A stretch of DNA of 35,406 bases from Bacillota bacterium (GTDB taxonomy: Bacteria > Bacillota > Clostridia > Peptostreptococcales > Anaerovoracaceae). The notes under the pieces were generated by a model. The model had not been told where the DNA came from, did not search any database, and worked only from the letters and a program-made list of their open reading frames with translations. The stretch covers positions 1 to 35,406 of the forward strand of contig JAQYCQ010000006.1 in NCBI GenBank assembly GCA_028724585.1, written 5' to 3'. This document shows positions 8,077 to 15,604 of the stretch, piece by piece. The first letter of the stretch is position 1. Each line of letters opens with the position of its first letter. The translations under genes and the position numbers were made by a program.

Positions 8077-8556
8077 ATGTTCAGAGAATTAGTAAGGATA
8101 AAACAGAAGCTGTCGATGGAAGACTGCGTCGACGTTCTTAAGACAGAAAACAGGGGAGTCCTGTCGGTAAACGGCGATGACGGCTATCCTTATGGAATGC
8201 CGATCAACCACTTTTATGACGAAAGAAACGGAAAGATCTACTTCCATATAGGAAACCAGAGGAGCCACAGGCTCGATTCCCTCAAAAAGAGCGACAAAGT
8301 ATCCTTCTGCGTTTTTGACGCTGGATACCAGAAGCCGGGAGAGTGGGCCTACAACGTGAGGAGCGTGATAGTATTCGGCAGGATGAAGATCATCGACGAT
8401 ATGGATATGATAGTCGATATCACCACACAGCTCTGCCGCAAGTTCACCGACGACGAAGAATACGCGAAAGAAGAGATCAGAAAGGACGGCCACAGGACCC
8501 TGCTTCTGGAGCTGACTCCTGAAAACATCTGTGGAAAACTTGTAAACGAATCCTAG
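8077..8556 (+). CDS. Pyridoxamine 5'-phosphate oxidase (PNPOx-like) family protein
   Basis: A 159-residue split-barrel flavin/nitroreductase-type protein: residues 20-60 read LKTENRGVLSVNGDDGYPYGMPINHFY, followed by KIYFHIGNQRSHRLDSLKKSDKVSFCVFD. This is the FMN-binding half of the 'nimA-like'/PNPOx family in Clostridia, which often serves as an FMN- or heme-binding oxidoreductase. The frame is open from ATG 8032, but TATAAT at 8028-8033 would make that codon precede the transcription start. ATG 8077 has AAAGGGA upstream and matches the family N-terminus. It is monocistronic and is followed by a large GC-rich bidirectional terminator. Substrate unknown. Confidence 0.85.
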   Translation: MFRELVRIKQKLSMEDCVDVLKTENRGVLSVNGDDGYPYGMPINHFYDERNGKIYFHIGNQRSHRLDSLKKSDKVSFCVFDAGYQKPGEWAYNVRSVIVFGRMKIIDDMDMIVDITTQLCRKFTDDEEYAKEEIRKDGHRTLLLELTPENICGKLVNES

Positions 8557-8604
8557 ATCCGGCATTTCGAGAACTCCGTTCACAGCTTTCGCTGCGCGAA
8601 AAAA

Positions 8605-8646
8605 GGCGGGCCCGCGGGCCCGCCCCTCCTTGTTGTTTTCTTTTTT
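8605..8646 (-). terminator. Very GC-rich terminator between convergent genes
   Basis: GGCGGGCCC (8605-8613), GC, GGGCCCGCC (8616-8624): a near-perfect palindrome. On the minus strand it is followed by TTTTTT (8599-8604 on plus reads A). On the plus strand a looser T-rich tract ends in TTTTTT near 8641-8646. It probably ends both flanking genes. Confidence 0.8.
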
Positions 8647-8652
8647 ATATAC

Positions 8653-8685
8653 GCGCGCTCCGCGCGCAGGGTCAGCGGAGCTGAC
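8653..8685. repeat. Tandem pair of GNA-triloop hairpins
   Basis: GCGCGC-TCC-GCGCGC (8653-8667), spacer AGG, GTCAGC-GGA-GCTGAC (8671-8685). The second hairpin and its 5' flank nearly match 16727-16744 (one change, in the loop). The pair lies in the 3' untranslated region of the minus-strand PAP2-like gene. Confidence 0.85.
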
Positions 8686-8691
8686 ACCGGA

Positions 8692-9168
8692 TCAGATCCT
8701 GCTGAATATCAGCAGACAGACAATGCTTGAAACGGCAATGCCGACACATATGCCCGCTATGACTTCAGGCAGGGTATGCCCGGCCTTTTCTTCAAATTCT
8801 ATGTCTGACAGAGGCTGACGCCCCTCTGCGGCGTCTCTCTTTCTGAGCCTGTTCATGGCTGCTCCCAGCTGGCCAGCCTCACGACGCACGTTGAGCGCGT
8901 CATAGATAACTACGATCGCCAGCATCAGCGAAATGGCGAACTCGGTACTGTGAGCCGAGTAGAGCAGAAGGCAGGAGAAGGTAAGCCCCGTAAAGGTCGC
9001 CGAATGTGAACTTGGCATTCCGCCTGATCTGCCTATGACTTTTTTATCGAAGCCGTATTTCACAGTCTCTATAATGACCTTAGATACCTGTGCGACGAAC
9101 CAGGACGCGCACGCTGACATGAGAACCGGATTCGTGATCAGATCTTTTAAGAAATCTAACAAAAACAT
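8692..9168 (-). CDS. Divergent PAP2 family (DUF212, YuiD-like) membrane protein
   Basis: A 158-residue integral membrane protein with about four hydrophobic segments. The signature GGMPSSHSA (about residues 49-57) and GHTLPEVIAG near the C-terminus are the phosphatase-like motifs of the DUF212/YuiD family, related to type 2 phosphatidic acid phosphatases. The frame is open to 9249, but ATG 9168 has GAGAGG 10 nt upstream and gives the usual N-terminus (FLKDLITNPVLMSA). Two triloop hairpins and a strong terminator follow its stop. A lipid-phosphate or polyprenyl-phosphate substrate is inferred from the superfamily, not shown. Confidence 0.88.
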   Translation of the reverse strand: MFLLDFLKDLITNPVLMSACASWFVAQVSKVIIETVKYGFDKKVIGRSGGMPSSHSATFTGLTFSCLLLYSAHSTEFAISLMLAIVVIYDALNVRREAGQLGAAMNRLRKRDAAEGRQPLSDIEFEEKAGHTLPEVIAGICVGIAVSSIVCLLIFSRI

Positions 9169-9475
9169 ATGATATTTTCCTCTCTGTAATTTTTCACACT
9201 TCATATATACTAACAGACAATCCTGAACTGCGCACGGGAAAAAATGCATATATACGTCATCTATGCCGGGATCCTCGCGGCAGCCCTGCCCGCGGAGCGG
9301 GCGGAGGAACCCGGATCATTTCATATTTGCTTTCACGTAAGCGATAATGATAAGCTCCCTGTGATCTTTCCCATACTTATGTGATAAAATATAAAAAACT
9401 TCCGCATTAAGCAGAACCTGACCGGAATGCGCACGCAGACCTGGAAGAGACGCGCAAAGGCGCGGGGAGGAAAAA
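9169..9475. other. Divergent intergenic region before the aspartase-like gene
   Basis: No gene is seen. The region holds one triloop hairpin (9288-9302) and AT-rich sequence around 9380-9400 (GTGATAAAATATAAAA) that could include a -10 for the aspA-hydF operon. No clean -35 is evident. Confidence 0.45.
9288..9302 (+). repeat. GGA-triloop hairpin (GNA family)
   Basis: GCCCGC-GGA-GCGGGC, a perfect 6-bp stem closed by C:G. Confidence 0.85.
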
Positions 9476-10825
9476 ATGAGAACTGAAACAGATATCATAG
9501 GCAGCGTCACTCTCGACGATGACTGCCTGTACGGAATAAACACAGCGAGAGCGCTGGACAATTTCGCTATGGACAGCCACAGGACCGATCTTTCTCTGAT
9601 AAGCGCTATCGTGACAGTGAAGAAAGCTGCAGCCGTAACCTACAGAAAGCTCGGTATAAAGCCGGAAATGTACGCCGCGGCAGCTGAAGCCTGCGATGAG
9701 GTGATAGAAGCTCTGGAAACTCCCGGGGACAGCCGCATCAAACAGGCTTTTCCCCTGGACGCCCTTCAGGGAGGGGCAGGCACGTCCACAAACATGAATG
9801 TAAATGAGGTCATAGCCAACCTGACCCTCATAAAGCTGGGCCATAAACCCGGCGAATATGAATACTGCCACCCTCTGAACGATATCAACATGGGACAGTC
9901 CACAAACGACGTTTACCCTACAGGGCTCAGGATAGCGGCTATCCGCGGGCTCAGAAAGCTGAGCTCAGCCGCCGCAGCCCTGCAGGAAAGCCTTCAGAAA
10001 AAGGAACTTGAATTTGAACGGATCAAGAAGCTCGGACGCACAGAGCTCATGGATGCTGTGCCTGTCACTCTTGGAGGCGAGTTCGGAGCTTACGCTCAGG
10101 CCATCGCAAGAGACCGCTGGAGGATCTACAAGGTCGAGGAGAGGCTGCGTCAGGTCAATCTGGGCGGAGCAGCTGTCGGGGGCGAGGACCTTTCGCTGAG
10201 AGGCTACCGCTTCGGCGTGATAGAAGAACTGAGAAAGCTCACGGACATCGGTATAGCCAAGGCTGAATACCCCATGGATATAACCCAGAATCAGGATGTT
10301 TTCGTGGAAGTTTCAGGGCTTCTCAAGTCCATGGCAGTGAACATGATGAAGATAGCCGGCGACCTCAGGCTCATGGCCAGCGGTCCTTACGGCGGATTAG
10401 GCGAGATAAGGCTCAAGCCTGTCCAGCAGGGATCTACTGTGATGCCGGGCAAGATCAATCCGGTCATTCCGGAGATGGTGCTGGAGGCAGGGACAAAAGT
10501 CATATCCTGCGACGCGGCTGTCACTTACTCGGCGACAAGGGGAGAATTCGAGCTCAACGCGCTCGTCCCGCTCATCGCGGATAGCCTGCTGACATCCATA
10601 AGGATACTGAAAAACGCCGCCGACATTTTCCGAGAGAAATGCATAGACGTGCTCGAAGCAGACGAAAAGAGATGCCGGGAGATACTGGACAGCACATACG
10701 CCTTCGCGGCTTCATATCTGGCTGATCTGGGATATGACACGGTGAGCAGGACGGTAAAGGAGAACGCGCCTGCAGGAGCCAAGAAAATACTTGAAGAGAT
10801 GAAGAAAGAGAAAGAGGGCAGATAG
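9476..10825 (+). CDS. Aspartate ammonia-lyase-like enzyme of the fumarase/aspartase family
   Basis: A 449-residue cytoplasmic lyase. GAGTSTNMNVNEVIAN, NMGQSTNDVYPTGLR and the superfamily signature GSTVMPGKINPVIPEM (about residue 320) identify the fumarase/aspartase superfamily; ELMDAVPVTLGGEFGAYA fits the aspartase branch. The loop GSTVMPGKINP carries the catalytic serine region. The start is supported by GGGAGGAAAAA just upstream of ATG 9476. Its stop is 1 nt before hydF, so the two are translationally linked. An aspartase-like gene beside hydrogenase maturases (hydE, hydG, hydF) is a known arrangement in several Clostridia, so a role linked to H-cluster assembly is plausible but unproven. 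Simple aspartate deamination is the conservative reading. Confidence 0.87.
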   Translation: MRTETDIIGSVTLDDDCLYGINTARALDNFAMDSHRTDLSLISAIVTVKKAAAVTYRKLGIKPEMYAAAAEACDEVIEALETPGDSRIKQAFPLDALQGGAGTSTNMNVNEVIANLTLIKLGHKPGEYEYCHPLNDINMGQSTNDVYPTGLRIAAIRGLRKLSSAAAALQESLQKKELEFERIKKLGRTELMDAVPVTLGGEFGAYAQAIARDRWRIYKVEERLRQVNLGGAAVGGEDLSLRGYRFGVIEELRKLTDIGIAKAEYPMDITQNQDVFVEVSGLLKSMAVNMMKIAGDLRLMASGPYGGLGEIRLKPVQQGSTVMPGKINPVIPEMVLEAGTKVISCDAAVTYSATRGEFELNALVPLIADSLLTSIRILKNAADIFREKCIDVLEADEKRCREILDSTYAFAASYLADLGYDTVSRTVKENAPAGAKKILEEMKKEKEGR

Positions 10826-10826
10826 G

Positions 10827-12080
10827 ATGGGAATGAACGACACACCTTCCGGCGAAAGAATACATATCGGCTTCTTCGGGATGAGGAACGCCGGAAAATC
10901 AAGCGTGGTGAACGCAGTGACAGGTCAGGACCTGGCAGTAGTTTCGGATACCGCGGGCACGACTACCGACCCTGTCAGCAAAGCGATGGAGCTCCTTCCT
11001 CTCGGTCCTGTGATGATCACAGACACTCCGGGCTTCGATGACGTCGGAGACCTGGGAGAGCTCAGGGTCAGGAAGACAAAACAGGTACTTAACCGCACCG
11101 ATATAGCCGTGCTGATCGTCGACGGCACACGCGGAATGCAGGCCGCGGACCGCCAGATGACCGGACTTTTCAGAGAGAAGAACATACCCTTCCTCGTCGT
11201 CTACAACAAATCCGACCTTCTCAGCTCTGCCGATGACATACCAGGTTACCATGACAATCCTGACGCTCCTGAGAAAAACTGCGTAATAGTCTCCGCGGAG
11301 CAGGGGAAAAATATAGAAAAGCTCAAGGAGCGCATGGCGGAGATCAGACCGGTCAACGAAGGAAAAATGCAGATAGTCGCGGATCTGCTCCATCCAGAGG
11401 ATTTCGTGGTCCTCGTAGTCCCTATAGATAAAGCAGCGCCAAAAGGACGCCTGATACTGCCCCAGCAGCAGACCATCAGGGATATCCTCGAGGCAGACGC
11501 TGCCGCGATCGTAGTCAAAGAATACGAGCTTCGCTATACGCTGGAGCATCTTGGGAAGAAGCCGCGCATGGTCATCACAGACAGCCAGGTATTCGCCAAG
11601 GTGTCCGCCGATGTACCTGAAGACATTCCTCTCACTTCCTTCTCCATACTGATGGCCCGCTACAAGGGCTTCCTCGAAATGGCGGTAAGGGGAGTCTCAG
11701 CGGTCGAAAGGATAAAGGATGGCGATACAGTCCTCATAGCCGAAGGATGCACTCATCACAGGCAATGCGACGATATAGGGACGGTAAAGATCCCGCGCTG
11801 GCTCAGAAACTACACGGGCAAAGACTTCAACATGGAAACCTGCTCCGGCAGGAGCTTCCCTGACGATCTCTCGAAGTACGCTATGGTCATCCACTGCGGA
11901 GGCTGTATGCTGAACGAGCGTGAGATGGTCTACAGAATGAAATGCGCAGAAGACCAGCACGTTCCTGTGACAAACTACGGAACTCTCATAGCGTATATGC
12001 AGGGAATATTAAAAAGATCACTGGAGCCGTTCCCTTATCTGAAAAATCTTATCGAAACGGCGGAAAAGCAGCAGTTCTGA
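10827..12080 (+). CDS. hydF: [FeFe]-hydrogenase H-cluster maturation GTPase HydF
   Basis: A 417-residue scaffold that receives the 2Fe subcluster and delivers it to apo-[FeFe]-hydrogenase. N-terminal Era-like GTPase: G1 GMRNAGKSS (18-26), switch region TAGTTTDP, G3 DTPG (66-69), G4 NKSD (127-130). The central dimerisation domain follows. The C-terminal [4Fe-4S] ligands are C308-x-H310 and H356-C357-x-x-C360, the family pattern CxH-x(45)-HCxxC. It begins 1 nt after the aspartase-like gene (ATG 10827; a second ATG at 10833). HydE, HydG and the hydrogenase are not in this window. Downstream lie an 8-bp triloop hairpin and a strong bidirectional terminator. Confidence 0.96.
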   Translation: MGMNDTPSGERIHIGFFGMRNAGKSSVVNAVTGQDLAVVSDTAGTTTDPVSKAMELLPLGPVMITDTPGFDDVGDLGELRVRKTKQVLNRTDIAVLIVDGTRGMQAADRQMTGLFREKNIPFLVVYNKSDLLSSADDIPGYHDNPDAPEKNCVIVSAEQGKNIEKLKERMAEIRPVNEGKMQIVADLLHPEDFVVLVVPIDKAAPKGRLILPQQQTIRDILEADAAAIVVKEYELRYTLEHLGKKPRMVITDSQVFAKVSADVPEDIPLTSFSILMARYKGFLEMAVRGVSAVERIKDGDTVLIAEGCTHHRQCDDIGTVKIPRWLRNYTGKDFNMETCSGRSFPDDLSKYAMVIHCGGCMLNEREMVYRMKCAEDQHVPVTNYGTLIAYMQGILKRSLEPFPYLKNLIETAEKQQF

Positions 12081-12110
12081 TCACCGCCTGGGCAGGAAAG
12101 AACGGCTCTC

Positions 12111-12129
12111 ACGCGGCCTCCGGCCGCGT
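12111..12129 (-). repeat. GNA-triloop hairpin with 8-bp stem
   Basis: ACGCGGCC-TCC-GGCCGCGT (loop GGA on the minus strand), the longest perfect stem in the family here. A weaker GC pair (CGCG…CGCG, 12130-12142) follows directly. Confidence 0.85.
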
Positions 12130-12188
12130 CGCGCTGACCGCGCGAAACATGATCCGCATCCATAAACTGAAAAAAGAATACAAAAAAG

Positions 12189-12230
12189 AATTAAGCCGGG
12201 GCTACGAGCAGCATGAACCCCGGCTTAATT
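12189..12230. terminator. Bidirectional terminator between hydF and the EamA gene
   Basis: AATTAAGCCGGGG (12189-12201) and CCCCGGCTTAATT (12218-12230) form a perfect 13-bp stem, with A-rich sequence on the left and TTAATTCTC on the right. It serves convergent genes. Confidence 0.85.
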
Positions 12231-12334
12231 CTCTATATAAGTTAAATTACAGAATAGCAAATATTACTGTTATCTTTCGCGTGTATATCGTGGTATCAAC
12301 GCGCGTTATATACACATTTAATGATCCTGGAACT

Positions 12335-13315
12335 TTATTCAGCGTCCTTGTCGTCAGATCCCTGGATCTCTCCGTCAGCGCCCGAAACCTCAGCCGCAGA
12401 TGCGCTTTCGATCTGGTTCTTCTCAGGCAGGTTGAGGATGATGAGAGCCGCGACAACGACTGCCATACCGAGGAGCATGAGCGGAGTAGGAACTTCCTTG
12501 AAGAAGATGAAGCCCAGGAACATTGCTGCCGCAGGCTCGATAGTAGTACAGATCCCGGCCTTTCCTGCGTCCATGTACTGGAGTGATAATCCAAAGAGGA
12601 CGTAAGGGAAGAGGGAAGCGCACAGGGAGTTGAAGATCATTACGGCTACAGCCTTGCCGCCGTAATCTCCGATGATAGCGCCTGTCTTTACCCAGTCTGT
12701 GAACGGCGCGCAGATGATAGCTCCGAACAGGATAGAGTAGAAGTTAAGGGTTACTGATGTGTATCCCTTGTTAGTAGCTACCTTGCTGATCAGTCCGTAT
12801 GTAGCGTAACAGATACCGGAAAGGATACCGAAAACGAGGCCCCATCTGGTCCATACCGGCTTCGATGTGCCTATTCCTGTGAGCAGGAATACACCGCAGA
12901 GCGACATGAGCAGGCAGAGTACCTTTCTCATAGTGATCTTCTCATGGAAAGCGAAGAAAGCTATGATGATCATATATACAGGACACAGATCCAGCAGCAC
13001 TGCCGCAAGAGACAGTGTCATGGAGTTTATCGCCTCATTGTAGCAGAAGTTAAGAGCTACGGAACCGATGCCTCCGATGATGATGAAGAGCACGATATCC
13101 TTCGGATTTATCTTTATCTGGTCTTTGTTTGTGATCAGGATAAAGATAAGGAGCGCTATAACGGCACCCAGAAGACGGGTACCAAGTATAGTTATGTTAT
13201 TCATGCCGTAGTCCGTAAGCACTCTTACGAACGAGCCTTCTGAACCCCAGAACACTCCGGCGAGTAAAGCAAAGAGAGGCGCTATACGCGTCATTGCCTT
13301 ATTGTTGTTGCCCAT
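12335..13315 (-). CDS. EamA/DMT superfamily transporter (paralogue 1)
   Basis: A 326-residue inner-membrane protein with ten predicted helices in two EamA halves, likely a metabolite exporter. The first half starts LFALLAGVFWGSEGSFVRVL; the second half begins near TRWGLVFGILSGICYATYGLISKVA. The acidic C-terminal tail (SGADGEIQGSDDKDAE) is cytoplasmic. It is closely similar along its length to the protein at 14520-15455 (shared FWGSEG.FVR.L.DYG, NYCYNEAI, LAAVLLDLCPVYMI). It is transcribed divergently from the LysR gene at 13513, so that regulator probably controls it. An SD (GGAGGTAA on the minus strand) is present near 13320. Substrate unknown. Confidence 0.92.
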   Translation of the reverse strand: MGNNNKAMTRIAPLFALLAGVFWGSEGSFVRVLTDYGMNNITILGTRLLGAVIALLIFILITNKDQIKINPKDIVLFIIIGGIGSVALNFCYNEAINSMTLSLAAVLLDLCPVYMIIIAFFAFHEKITMRKVLCLLMSLCGVFLLTGIGTSKPVWTRWGLVFGILSGICYATYGLISKVATNKGYTSVTLNFYSILFGAIICAPFTDWVKTGAIIGDYGGKAVAVMIFNSLCASLFPYVLFGLSLQYMDAGKAGICTTIEPAAAMFLGFIFFKEVPTPLMLLGMAVVVAALIILNLPEKNQIESASAAEVSGADGEIQGSDDKDAE

Positions 13316-13376
13316 AGTATTACCTCCAATAAAACAAAAATCATTTCAGAAGCAATCCAGGTCAGCTGACATATAT

Positions 13377-13386
13377 AGTGTACACT
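13377..13386. promoter_or_regulatory. Palindrome AGTGTACACT in the EamA/LysR divergent region
   Basis: A perfect 10-bp palindrome 61 nt upstream of the EamA start and 126 nt upstream of the lysR start. It is a candidate operator; the minus-strand -10 (TATATA-like) lies beside it. Confidence 0.35.
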
Positions 13387-13417
13387 TATTATTGCTCTGC
13401 GAATATTCTATTATTTA

Positions 13418-13445
13418 TTGCATTAAAGTGGAATTCCTGTATACT
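13418..13445 (+). promoter_or_regulatory. Promoter of the LysR-type gene
   Basis: TTGCAT (13418-13423), 16-nt spacer, TATACT (13440-13445). Confidence 0.65.
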
Positions 13446-13482
13446 TTAAGACAGCGTTAATAATTACTTAACGCGTCTTAAA
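13445..13482 (+). repeat. Long inverted repeat directly after the lysR -10
   Basis: Outer arms TTAAGAC (13446-13452) / GTCTTAA (13475-13481) and inner arms GCGTTAA (13454-13460) / TTAACGC (13468-13474) form a 14-15 bp stem with a single bulged A and a 7-nt loop. It covers the expected transcription start, so it is either an autoregulatory operator or a 5' hairpin of the mRNA. Confidence 0.6.
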
Positions 13483-13512
13483 TGATGAAAAGAGAAAGGC
13501 ATCATAACGAAA

Positions 13513-14412
13513 ATGAACGATAAAATGATAGAAACCTTCGAAGCAGTGGTTTCCGAAGGGAGCTTCGCGAAAGCGGCAGAAAAGCTTTACTGTTCTAATG
13601 TAACAGTAATGAACCAGATAAACACGCTTGAGAGCGAAACCGGTGTAACACTGTTCAACAGAACAAACCATGGAGCGGACCTGACCGCCGCCGGCCGTAT
13701 CTTTTACGAAGATATGCGGAGAGTTACGGAAATGATAAGCAAGTCGGTAAGCCGCGCCAGACAGACCGCCGCTTCCGGCAGGAAGATAATCCGCGTCGGC
13801 ACATCCATACTGCGCCCATGCAGGGAGATCACAGATATATGGAAGGATATAGAACAGTACCATCCTGAATTCCAGATAATGATAGTGCCTTTCTCCGACG
13901 AACCGGCAAGCCTCTCCAGCGTTCTTGACGACAATTCCGGCATAGACTGCATAGTCGGCCCCTGCGATTCTTCAGAATGGCAGACCAAATACAATATCGA
14001 AGTCATAAGCCAGCTCAGCTGCATGATAGGAGTTCCTCAGCGCCACAGGCTTGCCCACAGGAAAAAGCTCAGCTGGGCAGATCTGAAGGGCGAAAGCATA
14101 ATAATGATGAAGCAGGGTGTATCATCGGCGTTCGGCAGACTCAGGTCGGATATATCCAACAACCACCACGACATAAGGATAATAGACACCAGCTCTATCT
14201 ATACACTCGATACATTCAACGTCTGCGACCAGCTCAACTGCCTCATGGAGACACTCGACATCTGGTCCGGAGTCCATCCGTCGATAAAGACCATCCCTGT
14301 GGAGTGGAACCATTATTCTCCCTACGGCATAATATTCAAGAAAAAACCTTCGCCTTCCCTGCGTGAATTCATCGATATTACCATAGACGAGCTGACAGAA
14401 CCGACCAGATAA
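13513..14412 (+). CDS. LysR-family transcriptional regulator
   Basis: A 299-residue regulator. The N-terminal winged helix-turn-helix (about residues 1-60) reads MIETFEAVVSEGSFAKAAEKLY followed by NVTVMNQINTLESETGVTLFNR. A linker helix and a periplasmic-binding-protein-like effector domain (about 90-295) follow. It is divergent from one EamA transporter and convergent with its paralogue, so it is likely the regulator of one or both exporters. No strong Shine-Dalgarno is near ATG 13513 (AGAAAGG is about 14 nt away). The effector is unknown. A bidirectional terminator separates it from the second EamA gene. Confidence 0.92.
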   Translation: MNDKMIETFEAVVSEGSFAKAAEKLYCSNVTVMNQINTLESETGVTLFNRTNHGADLTAAGRIFYEDMRRVTEMISKSVSRARQTAASGRKIIRVGTSILRPCREITDIWKDIEQYHPEFQIMIVPFSDEPASLSSVLDDNSGIDCIVGPCDSSEWQTKYNIEVISQLSCMIGVPQRHRLAHRKKLSWADLKGESIIMMKQGVSSAFGRLRSDISNNHHDIRIIDTSSIYTLDTFNVCDQLNCLMETLDIWSGVHPSIKTIPVEWNHYSPYGIIFKKKPSPSLREFIDITIDELTEPTR

Positions 14413-14470
14413 CACATTTCTGATCTAATGAAAGATGTCCCATATATCTCATCCATAAGAAAACGAAAAA

Positions 14471-14510
14471 CGGGCCTGGCGGAGGATTCCGGCCAGACCC
14501 GTAATTTTTT
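14471..14510. terminator. Bidirectional terminator between LysR and the second EamA gene
   Basis: CGGGCCTGGC (14471-14480) and GCCAGACCCG (14492-14501), one C/A mismatch, then TAATTTTTT on plus and TTTTTCG on minus. Confidence 0.85.
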
Positions 14511-14519
14511 ATGGTAATT

Positions 14520-15455
14520 TTATACTTCATCCCGACGGCTCCGCCGACTGAGCGGCGCGCGCTCAGGCAGGTTAAGTACCGCCAGCGCAGCGATTATCAT
14601 CGCCATGCCAAGCACCATAAGCCCTGTAGGTATTTCTCTGAAGAAGATGATCCCCAACACCATGGCAGCGGCGGGTTCTCCGATAGCGAGGATCCCGGCT
14701 CTGCCGGCGTCCATCTTTGTAAGCGCGTACGCGAACATGATATACGGAAGTATCGCGCAGCAAAGGGCGTTAAGCACAAGTATAATGCATGCCTTGACTC
14801 CATGCTGGACAATGACCTCTCCGGCCTTCTGCCAGTCCGTAAACGGAGCTGTCGCGACAGCAGCCGTAAGGATAGGATAGAAGTTAAGCGTCAGCGGCCT
14901 GCAGCCCCTGTTTGCCGCTTCTTTACTCAAAAGCCCGTAGGCAGCGTAGCAGAATCCGCTCACAAGACCGAAGAAGACACCGAGACCGGTCCATACAGGC
15001 TTGTCGGTGCCCAGTCCGCTCAGCAGGATAACTCCGGCTATAGCCATTCCCAGGCACAGGATCTTTCTCCGGGTTATCTTTTCACCAAAAGCGAAATAGG
15101 CGATGAGGATCATATATACCGGACACAGATCCAGGAGCACCGCTGCCAGCGAAAGCGTCATCCGGTCAATGGCTTCATTGTAGCAGTAGTTGAGGCCGAC
15201 GGAACCCGCAAGGCCCGTCAGCACCAGTATCAGAATATCCTTAGCGCTTATCCTGAGCAGCGACCTGTCATAGACAAGTATCATGACAAGTATTATAAGG
15301 GAGGCCAGCGACAGCCTGGTGCCGATGATCGATACATTGTCTAGGCCGTAATCCATAAGGAATCTGACAAAAGTACCTTCTGATCCCCAGAATATTCCCG
15401 CCAGTATAGCACAGGCGGACGCTATGCCCACAGCGACATTTTTGTTATTGTTCAA
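14520..15455 (-). CDS. EamA/DMT superfamily transporter (paralogue 2)
   Basis: A 311-residue ten-helix inner-membrane protein, clear paralogue of the protein at 12335-13315: ILAGIFWGSEGTFVRFLMDYGLDN at the N-terminus, NYCYNEAIDRMTLSLAAVLLDLCPVYMI in the middle, and GEPAAAMVLGIIFF in the last third. It differs at the C-terminus: after LNLPERAP the last residues (LSRRSRRDEV) are encoded by a copy of the dispersed triloop repeat (14534-14548) instead of the acidic tail of paralogue 1. An SD (AGGAGGGA on the minus strand) sits upstream near 15463-15470. It is convergent with lysR. Likely a metabolite exporter; substrate unknown. Confidence 0.92.
   Translation of the reverse strand: MNNNKNVAVGIASACAILAGIFWGSEGTFVRFLMDYGLDNVSIIGTRLSLASLIILVMILVYDRSLLRISAKDILILVLTGLAGSVGLNYCYNEAIDRMTLSLAAVLLDLCPVYMILIAYFAFGEKITRRKILCLGMAIAGVILLSGLGTDKPVWTGLGVFFGLVSGFCYAAYGLLSKEAANRGCRPLTLNFYPILTAAVATAPFTDWQKAGEVIVQHGVKACIILVLNALCCAILPYIMFAYALTKMDAGRAGILAIGEPAAAMVLGIIFFREIPTGLMVLGMAMIIAALAVLNLPERAPLSRRSRRDEV
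14534..14548 (-). repeat. Triloop repeat copy inside the end of the EamA gene
   Basis: GACGGC-TCC-GCCGAC, identical to 16712-16726 and the reverse complement of 25644-25658. Only the inner CGGC/GCCG pairs perfectly; the second position from the end is mismatched in all three copies. Confidence 0.75.
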
Positions 15456-15524
15456 TTTATTTCCATCCCTCCTGTTAAGTCAGTCTACCGGCTATTATAC
15501 CAGATAACATCAAGAACGTAAAAA

Positions 15525-15550
15525 AGCGCCCGCCGGAAATGGAAGGCGCT
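15525..15550 (-). terminator. Terminator of the PPK2 gene
   Basis: On the minus strand AGCGCC (15550-15545), a 14-nt loop and GGCGCT (15530-15525) are followed by TTTTTA. It lies beyond the triloop hairpin pair. Confidence 0.75.
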
Positions 15551-15557
15551 GGAGTGC

Positions 15558-15587
15558 GTGCGGAGCACCTCTGCGGACGGAGTCCGC
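15558..15587 (+). repeat. Tandem pair of GGA-triloop hairpins
   Basis: GTGC-GGA-GCAC (15558-15568), spacer CTCT, GCGGAC-GGA-GTCCGC (15573-15587). The pair is between the PPK2 stop codon and its terminator, so it is transcribed in the 3' untranslated region. Confidence 0.8.
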
Positions 15588-15604
15588 GTGAGGGGGAGAG
15601 ACGC

